Origin: Adiantum capillus-veneris
Lineage: Eukaryota; Streptophyta; Polypodiopsida; Polypodiales; Pteridaceae
Length of the DNA: 64,000 nucleotides
Assembly (NCBI GenBank): GCA_014529385.2
Contig: CM043962.1
Coordinates: 51,789,905 to 51,853,904, forward strand
Reading direction: 5' to 3'
Under the pieces are notes generated by a model. It was not told the DNA's origin. It saw nothing but the letters and a program-made list of their open reading frames with translations, and ran no database searches. The translations under genes and the position numbers were made by a program. Of this stretch, positions 23,610 through 35,167 are shown in pieces (positions within the stretch are counted from its first letter, which is position 1; each line of letters opens with the position of its first letter).

Positions 23610-24517
23610 TGTTAGCATCAAGATAACTCGGATACCATTTTCCGGAGCTTTCATTGTAAAAACATTTATTATTTTGATGAATTGGGAATATTGTAACTCC
23701 TATTTTCTGGATAAACTTTGTAATTGATGAGCTGGGGCTACAAGCTTCCACATTATATCAACTTGTCTTTAATTAGAGCTTCCAGATTATTAGTTTTGAC
23801 CACCAAAAACCTTGGCTAAGATATAAAAGAAAATTTTTGTAAGTTTTTCATAAGTTTTGGATAATATAAACACAGCGTGAGCTAACGGTGCTCACTTCTC
23901 TCCTTCTCATGCTTCCTACTCCCTCCCCGGTTGTCACATTCCAGTCGCGTCTGTTGCGTTGCAACCGCAGGTAAGAGCTCTTCGCATTGGTGTAAGCATT
24001 TCACGATATTTTGTAGCTTTTGGCATCATCGACCTATAGCCTAATCTCATCGTAAGTAGAAATTTACACTTCAAAATCAAAAAATAAGTATAGGCAGGGT
24101 ATTGGGGCATCCTTGCTAAGCATTTAGATGCATTCTGGGTCAAAAACGACTAGGTCAAAAATCCAATGTTGTTAATAATCACGATTTTGCACTTGACCTA
24201 AAGTGAGATTTGAGGTCATAAGCATGTGTGCTTAGGTCATATAAACATGTCCTAGAAGTTTCGTTATGTTTGGATGTCATTTGATGCTATAACGAATGTG
24301 ATTTGTTTGCCAATGAGCGATCGCCTTTTGGTGATTTATGTCATTTGAGTGTAGCCTGAGTTAGATGCGAGTTGTTTGTTGTTTTCCAAGAGATTGACAA
24401 CCTCTTGTAGCCTCTATGCACTAGTCAAGTCAGCTTCAACCCATGGATTGACAATTTATTTGTGGTTCTCGCTATGTCTGCAATAAGATAGGAGTGAGGT
24501 TAGACACCCGTCCCACA
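23610..24517 (+). repeat. GY2 3' LTR (908 bp)
   Basis: Starts TGTTAGCATCAAGATAAC and ends GTCCCACA. It matches 8499-9316 with many scattered substitutions plus about 90 extra bp near 24015-24100. The palindrome core appears here as AATAATCACGATT at 24174-24186. LTR divergence shows that the insertion is not recent. Confidence 0.92.
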
Positions 24518-24762
24518 CCGCCCAAGAGTATAAAGTGGCTCTGGGCACTGCAAAAAATGGGCACAAGGCTTAGGGACAATCAATGGTAGCCCAAGGGAAT
24601 AGGGATTGAGGCCACTCGTGATTTTAATGAGGCCACTTATTGGAAAATAGGTGAAGGGAAATATCAATAGAAGGAAAAAAAGAAGAAGTATAGTGTCCAA
24701 GCAGTATTGAAAGTGCAGAGAAGGGGAGAAGGAGCTCATGGTGATGGCTATAGGGCCCGGGA

Positions 24763-26060
24763 TGAGAGGTCCCCAATCCACTGAATCCAAGGCCAAGATG
24801 GGTCCTTGACAGGTCTCTAGGTCTAATAGAAACTAAAGTCTAAAGTAAGAAAAATCCGGGGAATAGAACTTTGCCATTGGCAATGGTTTAGGACTATAGC
24901 CCTAGAAAAAGACCTAATCCTGTCTTGTAAACGAAAACGGGACAAAAGCTTAAAGTTCAAAAACTTTTTTGGTCCTAAAACTTCTAGAAATGGGCTAAGG
25001 TATCCTCATCCAAGACTTTTTTCCCTCTACATAAGTGAGAGCACAACCGTTGGTGGACTCCTCTTCCACTGAAGAAGTCTTCTAGCGTTAGTGCACGGGG
25101 ATGGATAGTTACCTGACTAATCAGGTCCACCTATCCATGATTAATAGCCTTAGTTGATCCCCACTTACCACTCTTCACTCACACATGCTCTTTTGTTATT
25201 TAATTACTACCACCTTCTTTCGACATTTAAAATAATAGTTCATTTCATCTTTCCAACACAGTGATTTATTAAAGTAGGTTGCGAATTCAGAAATAGTCTT
25301 TAGCAAACAAGTATCTTTAAACTTAAGACAAGGTACAATCACTTAGAATGTTCCTTGAAAAACCTGACCCGTACTCAACTTAACCACAACTATACATGGG
25401 TGAAAAATGGCACCCTTCCTTATTCATAGTCCGGGGTGGAAAAGCATCACCCAAAGTTTTATACGCCAAAACCATTTGTCCATACAACTGGGAGGTTCCC
25501 CTAGGATAAAAATGGTATCCTAAGATATATAAACAAATATACACATGTACGGAGTTAAAAATCCTCGTACATTGTGGTAACCAACTCATCCGTGGCTAAA
25601 AAGCCATCATTACTCATCACTTGAAGTGAAAACTATTTCAAGGAATTAGATGCGTCTTGAGACAAGTTGTTTTAAGGATGATCAACCATTTCTTTCCTAG
25701 ATCAATCAAGCTAACCCAATGATTTCTTTCCTAGTTTCCAAACAATTGCACGTTGGTGTCTTGGAAGATACCCTTTGATTTTTGGCCAATTTTATCGTTT
25801 CCTAAATCCTTATTCACTCTTTAACGGATACAATGTTATCGCTCAAAAAAGAATTTGAATTACTTATAGCTTACATTATAACAAAGACCCACCTGGGATT
25901 GGTCAGGTATCTGCTGAAGTTTTGGGGCCCAAACACTCTCGTTCGTAGGCCTACTGCTTAGTCCAACCTAAAGATCGTGTGAGGCCCTGTCCCTCTTTGT
26001 AATACTATCATCTTCTTCAGTTCGTTGGTTTTCCCGGGTCCTCTTGGGAGCCATGACTTC
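24763..26060 (-). repeat. LTR-X copy A (minus strand)
   Basis: Reverse complement of the LTR ending at 30051. Shared blocks include the terminal GGGGACCTCTCA, the phrase around CCATTGCCAATGGCAAAG, the CACTTACCACTC phrase and CCAGTTGTATG near 25485-25500. No primer site lies beyond its end at 24763, so it is a 3' or solo LTR. The far boundary (about 26060) is uncertain. The 24518-24762 stretch before it has no recognised feature. Confidence 0.75.
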
Positions 26061-26149
26061 TGTCCTTATAAAAAGGATGTCTAATTATTAGGTAAATGAT
26101 CAAAACCCGATTTTTACAGTTCTATAATGGACTTCCATCACTTAGCCTA

Positions 26150-27740
26150 ATTTCTAGACCCTGGGATAATTTAATTGGTTATAGAAGATTCTTGTGTTTT
26201 AATATTATTCTCATAACTCTTTAATATTAGTTTAGCCATAATAATTTCATGATTAACTTTTGGAAACTAGCATGCTAGCTTTTTCTTTAAATTGTAGACA
26301 AAAATAGCTTCTCAACATAGTAATTTCCTGATTGTTTATATATGTAAGCATATATTTTTATCTTAGTTCCTTTATAGGGTTTCTAGGCTCTAAAAATTAT
26401 CTTATAATTTTTTGAGTATTTTTCCTAATTTTTCTCTTTTAATTAAGTCCAAAAGTGTCTTATTTTTGGCTTGATATTTATTACAATAATTATCTCATAA
26501 AGTTATATTTATTTCAACTTCATAACAGTGTATTATACCTCTAGTAATTATCTCAAGAACTTCTAAATGGATTGAATATTTATCCCCATTAAATTTTTAA
26601 TCAAAAATAAGATTTTTAGACCAAGATAATTACTAAAACTAACTATGAGATAATTATGTTGAGTTATTTACACTTAGATATTTCTTTCATAAACATCTCA
26701 TTAATTTTAAATATGTTTGCTACTTTTCTTGAATAATTCTCAATCAAAAATAGGGTTTCTAGACCAAGATAATTACTAAAATTAATAAAATAAGTATAAA
26801 CTATTTATCATGAGTTTGTGACATTATAATCTATTTTTGATAATTAATTCATGAATTAATAGACTATATTTTTTATTTTCCCATCAATCTTAAGCTTAAA
26901 AATAGAAAAATTATGATTAATTAAATACCAAAATTATCAAAAAATTATGACATAATTCTTATATCTTCTTATCACTATGCACCAGATATGAAAATTAACT
27001 TTTATTTAACTAAGCTTAAGATGAAAATTAAGCAATTTTAGTCCTAATATATGTCAATAATTAATTATCTTACTAATCATAGTTAAGGATTAAGAAATCA
27101 GTTGTCTAAATATATAAGAGAGTAATTAATAGTAGAAAAAGCTCTTATCTTCTCTATTACTAAGATTATTAAAAAATTTAGATATAATTTAATATCATTT
27201 ACTAATTAATTGAGATTAGCACTAATTACCTCGCTTAACCACTAGGGTTTTTGCTCGCTTAGTGATTACCACAAGAGATTTTTGGCCAAGACTTTGAGTT
27301 TGACAAAAATGGTGAAGCTAAGGGCCTTATTTATAGTTTTTACTGGCACCCTTGACCGAGTTTGGCAATTTCTTGCACTCCAAGCATGGCCCCAACTCCT
27401 ACTAGCGCTACTTGTTGCTATTCTAGTCCTTAGAAGGTCGTTGATGGCCCTTCCTAGCACCTACCCACTTTAGTTTTTTGCTCTGCTAATTTTCACTTAT
27501 TTTCTATTTTATTGGTAAATATATAAAAAATATCTAGGAGGTTATGATAAAAGTCTTGTGTTTTAATGATTGCTAAAAACTTTCAATTATTTTAGCAAAC
27601 TAAAGTAACCGTGAAAACTTCTAGAGGGAATATTGGGGTCGTTTTTACCCAAATTCAGTTCCTAAAATTCCTAGCTTTAGTATTGTCATGCTTAAGATTC
27701 CAGAAGTACCAACCTTTGCAAAAATTGGGCAAGTTATCAT
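26150..27740. mobile_element. AT-rich fold-back family, single-armed copy
   Basis: Very AT-rich and without a real ORF. Its right part matches the right arm of the 32013-34384 element: a GTGATT...GAGATTTTTGGCCAAGACTTTGAGT block, the TTATTTATAGTTTTTACTGGCA block, AGCAATTTCTTG-type sequence and AGTATTGTCATGCTTAAGATTCC near 27680. The left part carries the same core repeats (TCAAAAATA...TTTTTAGACCAAGATAATTACTAAAA at about 26600 and 26745). The left arm is missing. Confidence 0.65.
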
Positions 27741-28245
27741 TGAATTTTCAAAATTAAGCCTCTTTAAATAGGCTTAGTTTTGTTTTCCTTAATTATAGTA
27801 GCTGCATATCTGACATGGGAGGTGATGGCGAAGAAGTGAGAAATATGGAGCAGTCCCTTGCTTATCTTTTTGACTTCTATATGGCCAATTTTGTGCAAGT
27901 CAAGCACAGAACCACCACATCAGCTAGCGGCTCTTCTTATATTGATAATAGAGCTAGGCTTGTGCTATATTAAAAGCATCAATAAAAAGCAATAAAAGGT
28001 GGGGACTTGCTTGTAGAAGGGAGCTTGATAATGACAAAAAGAGAATATATTCTTGGCACCTTTCAACAACAACATGAGAGAATGAAGATTTTTTTTTGAG
28101 AGAATAAGAATATTTGAGAGTTCTTTTGGATGTATGTTGATACATAAGAAGTTAATGAAAAATTTTCAAAGCTTTTAGTGGTGTGCATGATGTAAGAGTT
28201 ATTTGTTACAGAGAACAAGAAAGATACCATCTCTCTCTTATGGTA

Positions 28246-28605
28246 AAAGGAGTTGTTATTCGAGAATGTTGAGATTTGAGTATGTATGAAGATGAATTGG
28301 ATTGTGCCGAATGTGCCTACCTATATAGATGTTTGCAAGCAAATTTGATCTAAGCTTGAAGCTTTTGTAGATGAGAACTACATTCTAAATTTGATAGATT
28401 TATGATTTGAGATTTTGTTGAGCAAGTTCTCGAGCTTCATAAAAAATATATCCATAGTTGGAGCAATTTCAAAGGAATTGTTATTCGAGAATGTTGGGAT
28501 TTGAGTATGTATGAAGATGAATTGGATTGTGCCGCATGTGCCTACCTATGTAGATGTTTGTAAGCAAAATTTGAGCTAAGCTTGAAGCTTTTATAGATGA
28601 GTACT
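28246..28605 (+). repeat. Direct repeat pair, 225-bp spacing
   Basis: About 135 bp starting AAAGGAGTTGTTATTCGAG at 28246 recurs at 28471 with few changes (both contain GAAGATGAATTGGATTGTGC). No gene is recognised here or elsewhere in 27741-28840. Confidence 0.85.
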
Positions 28606-28839
28606 TTCTTGAGAACAATAGGTTATTACAGTTTGAAGATGATGAAGAAGCAAAGGCCATTTATGTGAAGCTTGGAATAAAAAGGCGACCGTTTTCAAGG
28701 ACCACTGACACCTTTTTTATATTTTTCTTAATATCAATCTATTTTTCTACGTAATGTAGGCTCTTCTTTCATTGGAGGAGCGTTTTTTCCTCTCTCTTCT
28801 AGAAGGCCCTCCAAAAGACCTCCAAAATCTTCTAATGTA

Positions 28840-30051
28840 TGATCACAAGGCCGGCCCGAGCAGCAGGCCTGCAGACAAGAGTGTTCGGAATCCTCAGCTT
28901 CAACACACCTTGGACCAGTCTCACAGGTGGTTTTTGGTTGTAAATTAAGTTCATAAGTAGTTCAAATTATTTTTAAGTTATAATATTGTATCCATTAAAA
29001 AATAGAAAGGTAAGTAGGAGTTTTTAAACTAATCAAAATCCAAAAGGGTATCTTCCAAGAAATATCATGCATTTATTTGATAAACTAGAAAAAAATGCTT
29101 TGGTTAGTCTGGTGGAATAAGGAAAGACATGATTGAGCATCTTTAACTATCTTTAAGATAGCTTGTGTTAAGACACCTCCGACTCCTTGGTATAATTTGA
29201 TGAATAAGGATAGCTATAAGGCCATTTTAAGTCGGCCACCCCCATGAACAATGAGTCTCCACTCCGTCATGTCTTGATGTTTCTACATAAGTTAGGATAC
29301 TATTTTCTTATCCTAGGGGAGCCGCCCAGTTGTATGTGAAACTGGTTTGATGTATGGGCACCCCGAACTTTTGGTAATATTTTTCATCCTGAATTATGAA
29401 TAAGGAATGGGTGTCATTTTTCACCCTTAGGTGATCTTGAGACAAGAAGAGTATTGGTCATGGTTATTATGGTAAATGTTTTTGGTTGACAATATCTTGT
29501 CTTAAGTTTAAAGATGTTTTTCAATGATGTTTCCAATACTTGTTTTAACGAATCACTGTGAGAGGAAGCTAAAATGAAACATTATTTTAAGTATTCAAAG
29601 ACTGTAGTCATAATTAGAAAACAAGCAATCGTATGTGAGTGTGGAGTGGTAAGTGGGGATTGACTAAGGTTATCGATAATGGACGGGTGGAGCCAATTAG
29701 TTGGGTAACTATCCATTCCCGCACACTAACGTTAGAAGACTTCTTCAATAGAAGAGGAATCCACCAACGGTTGTGTCCTCACTCACGTAGAGGAGAAAAA
29801 AGCTTTGGACGAGTATACTTTAGCCCATTTGCAAAAGTTATAGGACTGAAAAAGTCTTTTGAACTTATAGATTTTGTCCCCTTTTTGCTTGCAAGATAGT
29901 TGGTCTTTTTCTAAGGCTATAGTCCCAAGCCATTGCCAATGGCAAAGGTCTATTCCTCATATTTTCCTTAAGGGCTTTAGTTGTTATTCGGCCTACAGAC
30001 CTATCAAGGACCCCATATCAACCTTAGTATAGGCGGGTTAGGGACCTCTCA
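28840..30051 (+). repeat. LTR-X copy B (plus strand)
   Basis: It ends GGGACCTCTCA, two bases before a tRNA-Met primer site. It aligns in reverse complement with 24763-26060, including GGGTATCTTCCAAGA (about 29046) and the CCATTGCCAATGGCAAAG end. The left boundary is approximate. Together with copy A it forms a widely spaced inverted pair around 26.1-28.8 kb. Confidence 0.75.
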
Positions 30052-30053
30052 CT

Positions 30054-30065
30054 TGGTATCAGAGC
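30054..30065 (+). promoter_or_regulatory. LTR-X element primer-binding site (tRNA-Met)
   Basis: TGGTATCAGAGC follows the LTR end by two bases and marks copy B as a 5' LTR. Confidence 0.9.
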
Positions 30066-30279
30066 ATGTGTTAATTGAGAACCTGAACCTAGAAAAAACT
30101 TAAGGTATTAGGTTGAAATAAGTGGTCCTTGAAACAAGTGAGTATGAGATAAGTTTGAAAGCTTAAACAAGGTAGATCCTCATTTAGTAATAAATTCCAC
30201 TTTTCAATGCCAAGGTAATACACGCACGAATAGCCTTTACATAGTTACACAAGAAAAGAAACTATTACTAAAGCAAGTC

Positions 30280-31440
30280 CAACTCCCCATCTTCAAGGGA
30301 GAAGGACCCAACCTCGAGCGTGATGCTAAAGCATAGTTGGACGCTATGGATGACTACTTTCTGGCAGCGAGGACTGCTCAAGAGAATCAAGCGATGCTAG
30401 GTATGTTCCACCTCAGTGGAGACGCTAAACTCATGTGGAAATAACATAGAGAAAATCCCACGAGTAGACCATCTTGGGAGAAGATGAAGCAAGCAATTAA
30501 AGAATGCTATCTCCCTCCTACACACCAAGCTATTAAGATAAATGAGTTCTTTGGCTTATGCCAACTAGGGCTCTCATTAGAGGAGTAGTGCACCAAGTAT
30601 GTTTACAATGCTATGCTCCCCACATGACAATGGAGCAAGAGATTGCTTGTTTTTTTCAAGGCGTTAACAAAACCTTCTTGAAGCTATGAGGCCTACATTG
30701 ATTGAGGATTCCCTTCTCAGAGTCAAACCTCTTGCATCAGAAGGAATTACCCCTACAAGGAGCTCTTATAACTTTGACAACTTTAGGGGAAGAGCTAGGG
30801 GAACTTCCAATCAAGGATATCAATAGCATGGAGTAGTTGTTGCAGTAAAATTGGAGCAAACCTTCCCAAATGTCAGGTGCTATGGATGCAATTAGATGGG
30901 ACACTATAGAAATAATTGTATAGAAGAGCAAAATCATGGGTTTATCATTAGAACCATTCCTTAATCTCAAATCAATCAAGGGGAAAATCTAAGAGGAGGT
31001 AAAAATGGAAGACGTGGTGGAGGAAGAGGAAGAGGATCAAGAGCTTACACAGCCACGAGAGAACCAACCTTAATGAACAAGGAAGATGAAAGAGCCACTT
31101 GTTTGGCCACAATTAGCAATCCTAAAGCTCATCAACAATAGGCAATTATTTGAACCACTGTGAAACAAAAAAACTTGAGCTACTTGTATATTGTAATAAA
31201 TACATATTACTTTCTTTTTCCAAAATGTTTAAGGAATCTAAAGTTGAGTTGGTATCCAATCATGAAATTAAGGGTAGAACTAGCAAATGGGAAAGAGATT
31301 TTCTCTCAATTTTTAGTCTCAGGAAAGTAGAAATTCTAATTCGAAGGAACCCCTACCATCATCTTATCTTTGCACCTTGTCAATAGAAATCTATGATGGC
31401 ATTTTAGGAATGAGCTACTTATCCAAAAATCAACTCACAT
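30280..31440 (+). pseudogene. LTR-X gypsy gag and protease remnant
   Basis: Gag-like reading from about 30290 (AMDDYFLAARTAQENQAML, FHLSGDAKLMW, SWEKMKQAIKECYLPP), with a stop inside the zinc knuckle CYGCN-stop-MGHYRNNC near 30880-30925. An Arg/Gly-rich patch follows (RRGGGRGRGSRA). The protease C-terminal signature appears as ILGMSYLSKNQLTF near 31393-31434. It is riddled with stops. Nothing of RT or integrase is visible before the fold-back element, and 31441-32012 holds no recognisable feature. Confidence 0.7.
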
Positions 31441-32012
31441 TCCTGTGCACAAGATAGCCTTCCTTGAAAAATGACCTAGATATAGAAGTATAAATGTAAG
31501 AGACTAATTGAAAGCCAAAAACTTTGGGTAAGATACCTCTTACAATCCTTTGCTCAATTTTGGTCAACCAGGTTAAGAAACATAGGGGTTACCTCTAGTG
31601 CAGTGGTGGTAGCTTGTGCCAAATGCAGATTGCTAAGAATGGCAAGAACACGTCAAGCCTGTTCAAATTGGCAAAACTAGAATGCATAATACTTGTTGAA
31701 CACTGGTTTCTCTGAATGGTCAGTTAGACCGAGCAATATGTTAAAGTTGACAAGGTGGATATATGGATCTTTTTGTTTATATGGAATGAAATTGACCTGG
31801 TTTTTGAGTTGATACAATTGGTTTGCAAAGGTTTTAAGATGGGCTCAATACCAAGAGTTTCTTGGATAAATTGGGTGGCAAATAATTAGTAATGCCAAAA
31901 TTAAGGAGTTGTCGAATCTCCATTCTACATGGAAAGCTAAAGTTTTCTTGTTGAAAAGAATTCCCTAACCGGTTGAGATGAGGACATCTCAAATTCTTAA
32001 GTTGGGATGATT

Positions 32013-34384
32013 GTAAGGTTTCCACCTTTCAAGAACTAAAAAAGTGACTCTTGGTATGTATTTGAGAGAGCACCATGCCAAAAAATTGGTAAACCCCTAT
32101 CTCAAAAGCAGCCAAAATTGGTGTTTTTGGAATCTTAAGCACGACAATACTATCGCCAAAAATTTCAGAACTCAATTCGGGCAAAAACCAACCCCTCTAT
32201 TCCGTCTGGAAGTTTTCACGACTAATTTAATCCAAAAAATAATTGAATGCTTTGATAATTATTAAAGCACATGGCCTAGAATATATTTAGTCACATGGCC
32301 TAACAAATGATTAGCAGATATTTACAAAAAAAGGAAGAAAACTAATATAAAGATAGCAAAATTGAAAATTGAAGTTGAGCAGGTGCTAGGGATGCTATGA
32401 TGAGTCTGCTCGGGTCAAATTTAGCAGCATGGGCGCCCTTTAGAGTTGGGGGGCTACTTGGGGTGCAATAAACTACTATAAACACAGGCCTTGTGTGCAA
32501 GGAAAATTATAAATAGGCCATATGATTCTCATTTTGAGTTAGACTCAGATACCTTGGCAAAAATCTTTAGAGAGATCTTTTCAAAAATCACTAAGAGAGA
32601 AAACCTCTAGTGATTAACCAAGGTCATTAGTACTAATCTCGATAGATTAGTAAAATAAATAAATCTATGTTTAATTTTTTAATTATCATATTAATTAAGA
32701 AAAATCTATCTCTATTATTAATTACTCTCTTATATATTATTATAGTGTTGATTACTTAGCCTCTAATTATGATCAATAATCTAATTAATTATTAATTTAT
32801 ATTAAGATTGAAATTTAAAAAAATTGGTCTTAATTAAGGAAAAATATATCAATTAAGCTAGCTAATTATGAGGCAATTTTCATAGGTTTTTAACACTATA
32901 ATATTTTTTTGAAAATTATCTTACTAACTTCTAAATGCATTCACTGATTATCTTGCTTAATTTTTAGCTAAAAATAGAAATTTTAAGCAAAGGTAATTAG
33001 AAAAACTATTTAACTAATTATGCAATAATTATCACAAGTTTTTAACACTATAATATTTGTTTGAGAATTATCTCACTAACTTATAAACACATTTAATAAT
33101 TATCTTGCTTAATTCTCAACTAAAAATAGAGTTGTTAAGCAAAGATAATTAGTAAACTAATTAATAAATCTTGAGATAATTATCATGGATTTTTAATACT
33201 ATAATATTCCTCTAAAAATTATCTCAAATACCTTCTAAACACATTTTCTAGCTATCTTGCTTAAGTTTTAGCTAAAAATAGGGTATTTACGCAAAGATAA
33301 TTAGCAAAACTAATTAACTAATTATGAGGGAATTATCACGTGTTTTTAACACTATAATATTTCTTTGAAAATTATCTAATGATTTAATAAATGATATTCC
33401 GATTTTTTTTCAATTTTAGACTAAAGATATATAATTTTTGCTTAATTAAATATTAAAATTAATTAGAAAATTATGACAATTTTAAAAGATTTCTAACATT
33501 GTGTACAAGCTTTGAAAATTAACTCATAATTATCTAAGCTTAATTGATATATTTCCCCTTAATTAAGGCTAAAATTTATGAATTTCAATCTTAATATAAC
33601 TTAATAATTAATTAGATTATTGATCATAACCAAAGACTAAGTAGTCATCACTATAATAATATATAAGAGAGTAATTAATAATAGAGAGAGGTTTAATCTT
33701 TTCTAATTAATATGATAATTAAAAATTTTAAACATAGATTAATTATATCTTTTATTAATCTATCAAGATTAGTACTAATGACCTTGATTAATCACTAGAG
33801 ATTTGCTCTCTTAGTGATTTTTAAAAAGAATCTCTCTAAGCACGAGAGATTTTGCCAAGGTCTCCGAGTCTAGCTCAAAATGAGAAGCATATGGCCTATT
33901 TATAGTTTTTCCTGGCACACAAGGATTGTGTTTATAGCAATTTCTTGTACCCCAAGCAGCCCCCCGGCTCAAGAGGGTCCGATGCTACTAAATCTGACCC
34001 GAACAGGCTCATCATAGCACCCCTAACACCTGTCCAACTTCAATTTTCAATTTTGTGCTTTAAAAAAAATAATATGGTAAATCATTTGTTAGGCCATGTG
34101 ACTAAATATCTTCTAGGCCATGTGCTTTAATAATTATCAATGTCTTCAATTATTATTTCTAAATTAAATTTGTTGTGAAAACTTCAAGAGGGAATAGCGG
34201 GGTCGATTTTTGCCCCAATTGAGTTTTTTTTTTTTTTTTTTGGCTATAGTATTGTCATGCTTAAGATTCCAAAAACACCAATTTTGGCTACTTTTGAGAT
34301 AGTGGTTTACCAGTTTGTTGGTATGGTGCTCTCAAATACAGATGAAGAGTTACTTTCCTAATTCTTGAAATGTGGAAACCTTAC
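32013..34384. mobile_element. 2.4 kb fold-back element with ~0.9 kb inverted arms
   Basis: The two ends are inverted copies: the left begins GTAAGGTTTCCACC and the right ends GTGGAAACCTTAC. Matching pairs continue inward: CACCATGCCA...TGGTATGGTG, GGAATCTTAAGC...GCTTAAGATTCC, AAAGCACATGGCCTAG...CTAGGCCATGTGCTTT, ATAAATAGGCCATATG...CATATGGCCTATTTAT, and on to about 32880/33490. The loop is a tandem repeat. No transposase is visible. It could be a large fold-back transposon, or two LTR-like units joined head to head. A related single-armed copy lies at 26150-27740. Confidence 0.88.
32850..33400 (+). repeat. ~152-bp AT-rich tandem units in the fold-back loop
   Basis: Four diverged units recognised by TTTTAACACTATAATATT at about 32888, 33040, 33190 (variant TTTTAATACTATAATATT) and 33343. 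Each also contains a GCTAAAAATAG...TTAAGCAAAGATAATTAG block. The same block recurs in the single-armed copy near 26600 and 26745. Confidence 0.8.
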
Positions 34385-34658
34385 ACTGCTTATGCTTTTG
34401 CCACCTGCTATAGCTGCAATAAATAGATAATTATCAATTTCCATTACAACGTTCTAAGTGTAGAAGCAACAACAACATCTAGAGAGCAGCACTATATAAG
34501 GGATGAAAGCAAAGCTAAAGTCTCGTGACTTGGTAGTGACAATGACAACTTGTAGGCAAAATATGGATGAACCCTAGCCTCATTTTTGGAGTCATTTTCG
34601 AGGACAACTCGGTCTATGTGAACAACTTGGTCCTAAGAGACTCATGTTTGAGGGGAGG

Positions 34659-35115
34659 TGTCTTTGGCCTTCATGGAACCATAGCCCCTTGAGTCATTAT
34701 AACCTGCGTGGTGTGGTCTTCGCGACAATTGAGCTCTTTGTAGTTGGTCACTAGTCTAGTCCAAAGTCCAAGGGGAGTTTTTTTGGGATTGTAGCTTTAG
34801 CCTACATCGACAATTGGCATGTGAGAATCATCTCTTCTATAGTCATCAGCCCATTCATCATCTAAGCATGTGAGGGCACATGGTCTAACACACTTGGCAC
34901 GTGCGTTGCACAAGAGTCCAAAAAGGTATCTTAGTTACCCTAGCTTTCCACATTCTATGGAGTCACTCTTGCGTTACCATTTTGACCCTTGGAAAAGATA
35001 TCTATGTGACCCTTGAGAGGTGCACCTAGCCACTAGCAACTTACAATATAAGTAGCCATTTCTTGTACAATTCAAATGTGTTGTCATTTTATCATTAATC
35101 AAGTTCTATTTTGAG

Positions 35116-35160
<45 letters not shown>
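34659..35160 (+). repeat. LTR-like remnant after a polypurine tract
   Basis: The purine run GAGGGGAGG (about 34650-34658) is followed by TGTCTTTGGCC, as at the 3' end of many LTR elements. Near 35045 is ATATAAGTAGCCATTTCTTGTAC, then an A/T-rich stretch TTATCATTAATCAAGTTC, both typical of a promoter and R/U5 region. The right end is unclear because a TC microsatellite begins at 35121. No gag or pol of this element is seen. Confidence 0.45.

Positions 35161-35162
<2 letters not shown>
35121..35162 (+). repeat. (TC)n microsatellite
   Basis: 21 uninterrupted TC dinucleotides directly after AAGTTCTATTTTGAGTCTAC. Confidence 0.97.

Positions 35163-35167
<5 letters not shown>

Larger units (their letters stand above)
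8499..24517 (+). mobile_element. GY2: 16 kb Ty3/gypsy element with an extra ORF
   Basis: LTRs at both ends (8499-9316 and 23610-24517) enclose a tRNA-Asp primer site, a repeat-bearing leader, gag, RT-RNase H, integrase, a second repeat-bearing leader, an extra long frame (ORF2) and a polypurine tract. The tRNA-Asp primer, large size and extra ORF resemble the plant Tat/Athila side of Ty3/gypsy, but the lineage was not tested by phylogeny. No chromodomain is seen. The segment from the gag zinc knuckle through protease to the RT start is deleted; it is present in the minus-strand copy at 56236-64000. The five bases flanking the two LTRs do not match, so no clear target-site duplication is seen. 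Confidence 0.9.
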
